From assembly GCA_029940235.1 (NCBI GenBank), contig JAOZRI010000064.1, positions 1 to 10,303 on the forward strand: a stretch of DNA of 10,303 nt, read 5' to 3'. The notes under the pieces are model-generated. The model ran no database searches and had not been told where the DNA came from. It worked only from the letters and a program-made list of their open reading frames with translations. Positions 7,391 through 10,303 of this stretch are shown here, piece after piece (the first letter of the stretch is position 1; each line of letters begins with the position of its first letter). The DNA is from Desulfobacula sp. (lineage in GTDB: Bacteria > Desulfobacterota > Desulfobacteria > Desulfobacterales > Desulfobacteraceae). The translations under genes were made by a program, and so were the position numbers.

Positions 7391-9523
7391 ATGTTAGATA
7401 AAGTGCTCGATGCAAAATCAGTTGCAATTATTGGTGCCTCAAAAATTAAAACAAAAAGAGGGTACCAGGCAATTAAAACATTGAAAGCTGATGGATATGA
7501 AGGGGAAATTTATCCGGTTAACCCAAAAGAAGATATGATTCTGGGACTTAAATGTTATAAGGATATAACTCAGATTCAAGGCGATGTTGACCTTGCTCTT
7601 ATTACAACTCCTGCCAGAACTATTCCAGCAATTTTAAGAAAGTGCGGTGAAAAAAAGGTGAGTGGTGCTGTTATTATTGCAGGTGGATTCAGAGAACTTG
7701 GAGAGCATGGAAGGGAACTTGAACTTGAAGTTGTAAAGGCGGCACAGGAAACAGGTGTAAGACTGATTGGTCCAAATACGTCAGGAATGATCAATCTTAA
7801 GTCAAATATGAATCTTGTGGGAATCCAGAATGCGCCAAAGGGACATATAGCTCTTTTATGCCAGAGCGGCAATATGGCTTTGACCCTGATTACAGAAGCC
7901 ACAATCCGCAAGCATGAAGGTTTTACCTATTATGTCGGAGTCGGTAATGAGTCAGACATTAAATTTCATGAATACCTTGAATTTTTTAGAAATGATCCAG
8001 AAACAAAATCCATTCTCATGTATGTGGAAGGTATGAGTGAAGGTAGAAAATTTTTGCAGGAAGCACATAATACAAGCCTTAAAAAACCCATTGTTCTGCT
8101 TAAAAGTGGAAGGTCTGCAACAGGAAAAAAATCAGCAGGTTCACACACTGGTTCTCTTGCAGGAATGAGTGAAGTTGCAAAGAGTGCCTATGAACGGGCA
8201 GGCATTATTGTAATTGATAATTCAGATGAGCTTTTTCCAGTGGCTCAAACTCTTTCAAGCCAGCCTCCCATTAAGAGTAATTCCATTGCAATTCTTGCAG
8301 ATGGAGGCGGGCATGCAACAATCGCAGCTGATCTTTTAACAGATTATGGCATTAACATGCCGGAACTTTCTGATAAAACCAAAGAAAAATTAAGAAAAAT
8401 TCTGCCAGAAGCAGCATCTGTGGTAAATCCTGTTGATGTGGCAGGAGGAACAGATTCTGATCCCAATGTATTTGCAGATTGTGCAAAAATAATTATTCAG
8501 GATCCCAATGTTGGAGGACTTCTTGTTGTAGGTCTTTTTGGCGGCTATGGCATTAGATTTGAAGAGAGCCTTGCTGTGGGCGAAGAGGCTGCAGCACACA
8601 GGTTTGGAGCAATGATTAAAAAACGCAGAAAACCCATTATTGTTCACTCTCTTTACAGCTCCTATGAATCCCATGCACTGGATTTGTTACGCCATTATGA
8701 TATTCCTGTTCACGATTCTCTTGATATTTCGTGCAAATGCGTAGCTTCTTTATGCAAATATGGTAATTATTTAAAATCCTATCATGGTAAAACCAATTTT
8801 GTTTTTGACTGGCGTGCTAAAGCAAAAACAGAAGGTCAAAAAATTATTGACAATGCAAAAAAAGAAGGCCGCAATGTTTTGCTTGAGCATGAAGCAAAAC
8901 AGTTGATTAAGCTTCATGGCGCTCCGACCTCTGTGGGGCAGGTTGCGAGAAGTGAAGATGAAGCATGGGAAATTGCAAGAAAAATGAAAGGAAATGTTGT
9001 GTTAAAAATAGTTTCTCCAGATATTTTGCACAAAAGTGATGCCTGTGGTGTGTTATTGAATTTAAGCAGTGCAAATGAAGTCAAAAAAGGGTTTAAACAG
9101 ATTATCAAAAGTGCAAAGAAATATAATGCTGACGCAGAAATTCGCGGTGTTCTTATTGCTCCAATGGCACAAAAAGGACTTGAAATTATAATTGGAACAA
9201 AAATAGATGAGCAGTTTGGTCCTGTTATAATGTATGGTCTTGGAGGCATTATGGTTGAAATTATGAAGGATGTAACTTTTTGGGTATTGCCGGTATCTTC
9301 CACTTCATGCAAAAAAATGCTTGGTGATACTCACTCTTCTATTCTGCTTGATGGTATAAGGGGGCAAAAAGGCTATGATAAAAAAACTTTGAGAAAACTT
9401 TTGTCCATGTGTTCAGAACTTATTGAGTCTTATCCTGACATTGAAGAGATGGATTTAAACCCTGTCCTGTTATATGAAAACGGATTGGATGTTGTTGATG
9501 CAAGAATAATACTTAAAAAATGA
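7391..9523 (+). CDS. Acyl-CoA synthetase (ADP-forming), fused alpha-beta type
   Basis: Interconverts acyl-CoA + ADP + Pi with the free acid + CoA + ATP through a phosphohistidine; related to succinyl-CoA synthetase; cytoplasmic. The 710 residues match fused family members. Residues 1 to about 135 form the CoA-binding Rossmann domain (SVAIIGASKIKTKRGYQAIK, YPVNP, GAVIIAGGF, LIGPNTSGMIN). Two flavodoxin-like ligase domains follow (about 150-290 and 295-460). The phospho-accepting His is H252 in AGSHTGSLAG. The C-terminal ATP-grasp (beta) domain, about 490-710, has LKIVSPDILHKSD with the second conserved His (H547). It continues with the acidic ATP-binding segment GLEIIIGTKIDEQFGPVIMYGLGG and the end motif MDLNPVLL. 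HKSD is followed by ACGV where GGV is usual (Cys at 552). There is no acetyltransferase domain, so it is not a Pat-type protein acetylase. AAGGA lies 9 nt before the ATG. Substrate unknown: acetate, branched, aromatic or other acids are all possible. Confidence 0.92.
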   Translation: MLDKVLDAKSVAIIGASKIKTKRGYQAIKTLKADGYEGEIYPVNPKEDMILGLKCYKDITQIQGDVDLALITTPARTIPAILRKCGEKKVSGAVIIAGGFRELGEHGRELELEVVKAAQETGVRLIGPNTSGMINLKSNMNLVGIQNAPKGHIALLCQSGNMALTLITEATIRKHEGFTYYVGVGNESDIKFHEYLEFFRNDPETKSILMYVEGMSEGRKFLQEAHNTSLKKPIVLLKSGRSATGKKSAGSHTGSLAGMSEVAKSAYERAGIIVIDNSDELFPVAQTLSSQPPIKSNSIAILADGGGHATIAADLLTDYGINMPELSDKTKEKLRKILPEAASVVNPVDVAGGTDSDPNVFADCAKIIIQDPNVGGLLVVGLFGGYGIRFEESLAVGEEAAAHRFGAMIKKRRKPIIVHSLYSSYESHALDLLRHYDIPVHDSLDISCKCVASLCKYGNYLKSYHGKTNFVFDWRAKAKTEGQKIIDNAKKEGRNVLLEHEAKQLIKLHGAPTSVGQVARSEDEAWEIARKMKGNVVLKIVSPDILHKSDACGVLLNLSSANEVKKGFKQIIKSAKKYNADAEIRGVLIAPMAQKGLEIIIGTKIDEQFGPVIMYGLGGIMVEIMKDVTFWVLPVSSTSCKKMLGDTHSSILLDGIRGQKGYDKKTLRKLLSMCSELIESYPDIEEMDLNPVLLYENGLDVVDARIILKK

Positions 9524-9541
9524 ATGAAATTCATTTTTAAG
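9512..9541 (+). terminator. AT-rich hairpin overlapping the synthetase stop codon, possible terminator
   Basis: The left arm 9512-9525 pairs with the right arm 9529-9541 in 13 base pairs, with one bulged A and a 3-nt GAA loop; the inner 10 pairs (9516-9525 with 9529-9538) are perfect. The T-run 9534-9538 lies inside the stem rather than after it, and only two pairs are G-C, so it would be a weak or leaky terminator. The TGA stop (9521-9523) sits in the left arm. Confidence 0.38.
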
Positions 9542-9594
9542 CTTTACAAAATAGGTTGTTGACTGTAAAAATTAGGATTACAAATTAAAAAGAG

Positions 9595-9624
9595 ATGAAA
9601 GGAGGCACAAAAAAAAAGAGGTAA
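9595..9624 (+). other. Possible 9-codon leader ORF with embedded AAAGGAGG
   Basis: ATG AAA GGA GGC ACA and so on encodes MKGGTKKKR and then a TAA stop. The same bases contain an exact AAAGGAGG Shine-Dalgarno core (9598-9605) that has no ATG, GTG or TTG at useful distance downstream. A TTGACT box (9559-9564) lies before it but has no good -10 partner. The segment could be a leader peptide, a ribosome standby site for the receptor gene 46 bases on, or chance. Speculative. Confidence 0.2.
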
Positions 9625-9669
9625 TTAAATTATTATAAAAATTTTAACATTTAAATTTGGAGATTTATT

Positions 9670-10303
9670 ATGAAAAAAGGATTAATTTTTGCAACAGCAT
9701 TTTTGTTTACCATGGTACTTTTTATGGGTTCTGCAGTTACTGAGACCCAGGCTAAAACAACTTTTGTAACAATCGGCACAGGTGGTATTACTGGTGTTTA
9801 CTATCCAACTGGTGGAGCAATTGCCAAGATTGTTAATAAAAAGAAAAAAGAGTATGGTCTAAGATGTACTGTTGAATCAACTGGTGGTTCTGTATTTAAC
9901 ATCAATGCAATTATGGCAGGAGACCTTGAATTTGGTGTTGCCCAGTCTGATCGCCAGTATCAGGCTACAAAAGGAATTGCTGACTGGAAAGATAAAGGTC
10001 CTCAAAAAGATCTTCGTGCAGTATTTTCCATCCATGCGGAAACAGTTGATCTTATTGCAGCTGTAGATGCTAATATCAACAGCCTTGCAGATCTTAAGGG
10101 CAAAAGAGTCAACATTGGAAATATTGGCGCAGGATTTCGCCAGAATGCCATTGATGCGTTAGAAGCCAATGGATTGAATTGGAAGAAAGATTTTCATGCA
10201 GAAAGTTTAAAAGCTGCTGAAGCCCCGGGACTTATCCAGGACGGAAGGATTGATGCTGCTTTCTATACTGTTGGACACCCTTCAGGATACTATAAGGAAG
10301 CCA
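9670..10303 (+). CDS. TRAP transporter solute-binding protein, TAXI family (3' end outside window)
   Basis: Periplasmic receptor that captures a solute, in known cases often a dicarboxylate or other organic anion, and hands it to a TRAP membrane permease driven by an ion gradient. 211 codons are visible out of the usual 320 or so. Residues 1-28 form a signal peptide: MKK, a hydrophobic core (LIFATAFLFTMVLFMG) and probable cleavage after TETQA. The mature protein begins with the family hallmark FVTIGTGGITGVYYPTGGAIA (32-52). It continues with VESTGGSVFNINAIMAGDLEFGVAQSD, the INSLADLKGKRVNIG hinge segment and GRIDAAFYTVGHPSG near the window edge. GGAGA (9659-9663) lies 6 nt before the ATG. The membrane subunit, often a fused TRAP 4TM/12TM protein, would be expected just downstream. 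The preceding synthetase and hydratase suggest that the imported compound is an acid that is then joined to CoA; this link is inference. Confidence 0.93.
   Translation, partial: MKKGLIFATAFLFTMVLFMGSAVTETQAKTTFVTIGTGGITGVYYPTGGAIAKIVNKKKKEYGLRCTVESTGGSVFNINAIMAGDLEFGVAQSDRQYQATKGIADWKDKGPQKDLRAVFSIHAETVDLIAAVDANINSLADLKGKRVNIGNIGAGFRQNAIDALEANGLNWKKDFHAESLKAAEAPGLIQDGRIDAAFYTVGHPSGYYKEA

Noticed and set aside
8914..9312. Minus-strand open frames inside the acyl-CoA synthetase (also 7576-7911 and 8390-8674)
   Set aside because: They lie opposite conserved domains and carry no recognisable motifs; they are by-products of codon bias.
1..10303. Defence, phage, transposon or CRISPR system
   Set aside because: All eight genes belong to recognised housekeeping, signalling, metabolic or transport families. 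No direct-repeat array, integrase, transposase or nuclease motif was seen.

Overview
The window is an AT-rich bacterial chromosomal segment with eight protein-coding genes: six complete, one entering from the left (valS) and one leaving on the right (a TAXI-type TRAP receptor). Spacers are short; the longest gene-free stretch is about 200 bases. The mix suggests a Gram-negative anaerobe. It contains an ADP-forming acyl-CoA synthetase fused as alpha-beta, a crotonase, a TAXI/TRAP uptake protein and two c-di-GMP synthases of different architecture. Together with the AT-rich, lysine-rich coding style this fits the Desulfobacterota, for example Desulfobacula- or Desulfobacter-like sulfate reducers. 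That placement is inference from gene content and protein flavour, not from a marker gene.

Left part (1-2314, + strand): the C-terminal half of valyl-tRNA synthetase, followed 11 nt later by nadC (quinolinate phosphoribosyltransferase). They are almost certainly co-transcribed. nadC converges with a minus-strand response regulator/diguanylate cyclase (2361-3257), with no clear terminator in the 46 bp between them.

Middle (3258-6352): a 197-bp divergent intergenic region carries promoter-like boxes on both strands. lepA (elongation factor 4) reads rightward from a TTG start. A second diguanylate cyclase with a helical N-terminal region follows 66 bp after lepA. So two c-di-GMP synthases bracket lepA, where many bacteria instead carry signal peptidase lepB downstream.

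Right part (6353-10303, + strand): an enoyl-CoA hydratase-family protein, a fused ADP-forming acyl-CoA synthetase, and the start of a TAXI-family periplasmic solute receptor. Read together they look like uptake of an organic acid or similar anion, its conversion to a CoA thioester (or recovery of ATP from one), and a hydratase/isomerase step. The substrate cannot be read from the sequence. An AT-rich hairpin overlaps the stop codon of the synthetase gene and may partly separate the receptor from the genes upstream.

I find no RNA gene, CRISPR array, insertion sequence, phage gene or defence system. Nothing here is convincingly a wholly new system; the most interesting points are the acid uptake/activation cluster and the paired diguanylate cyclases.
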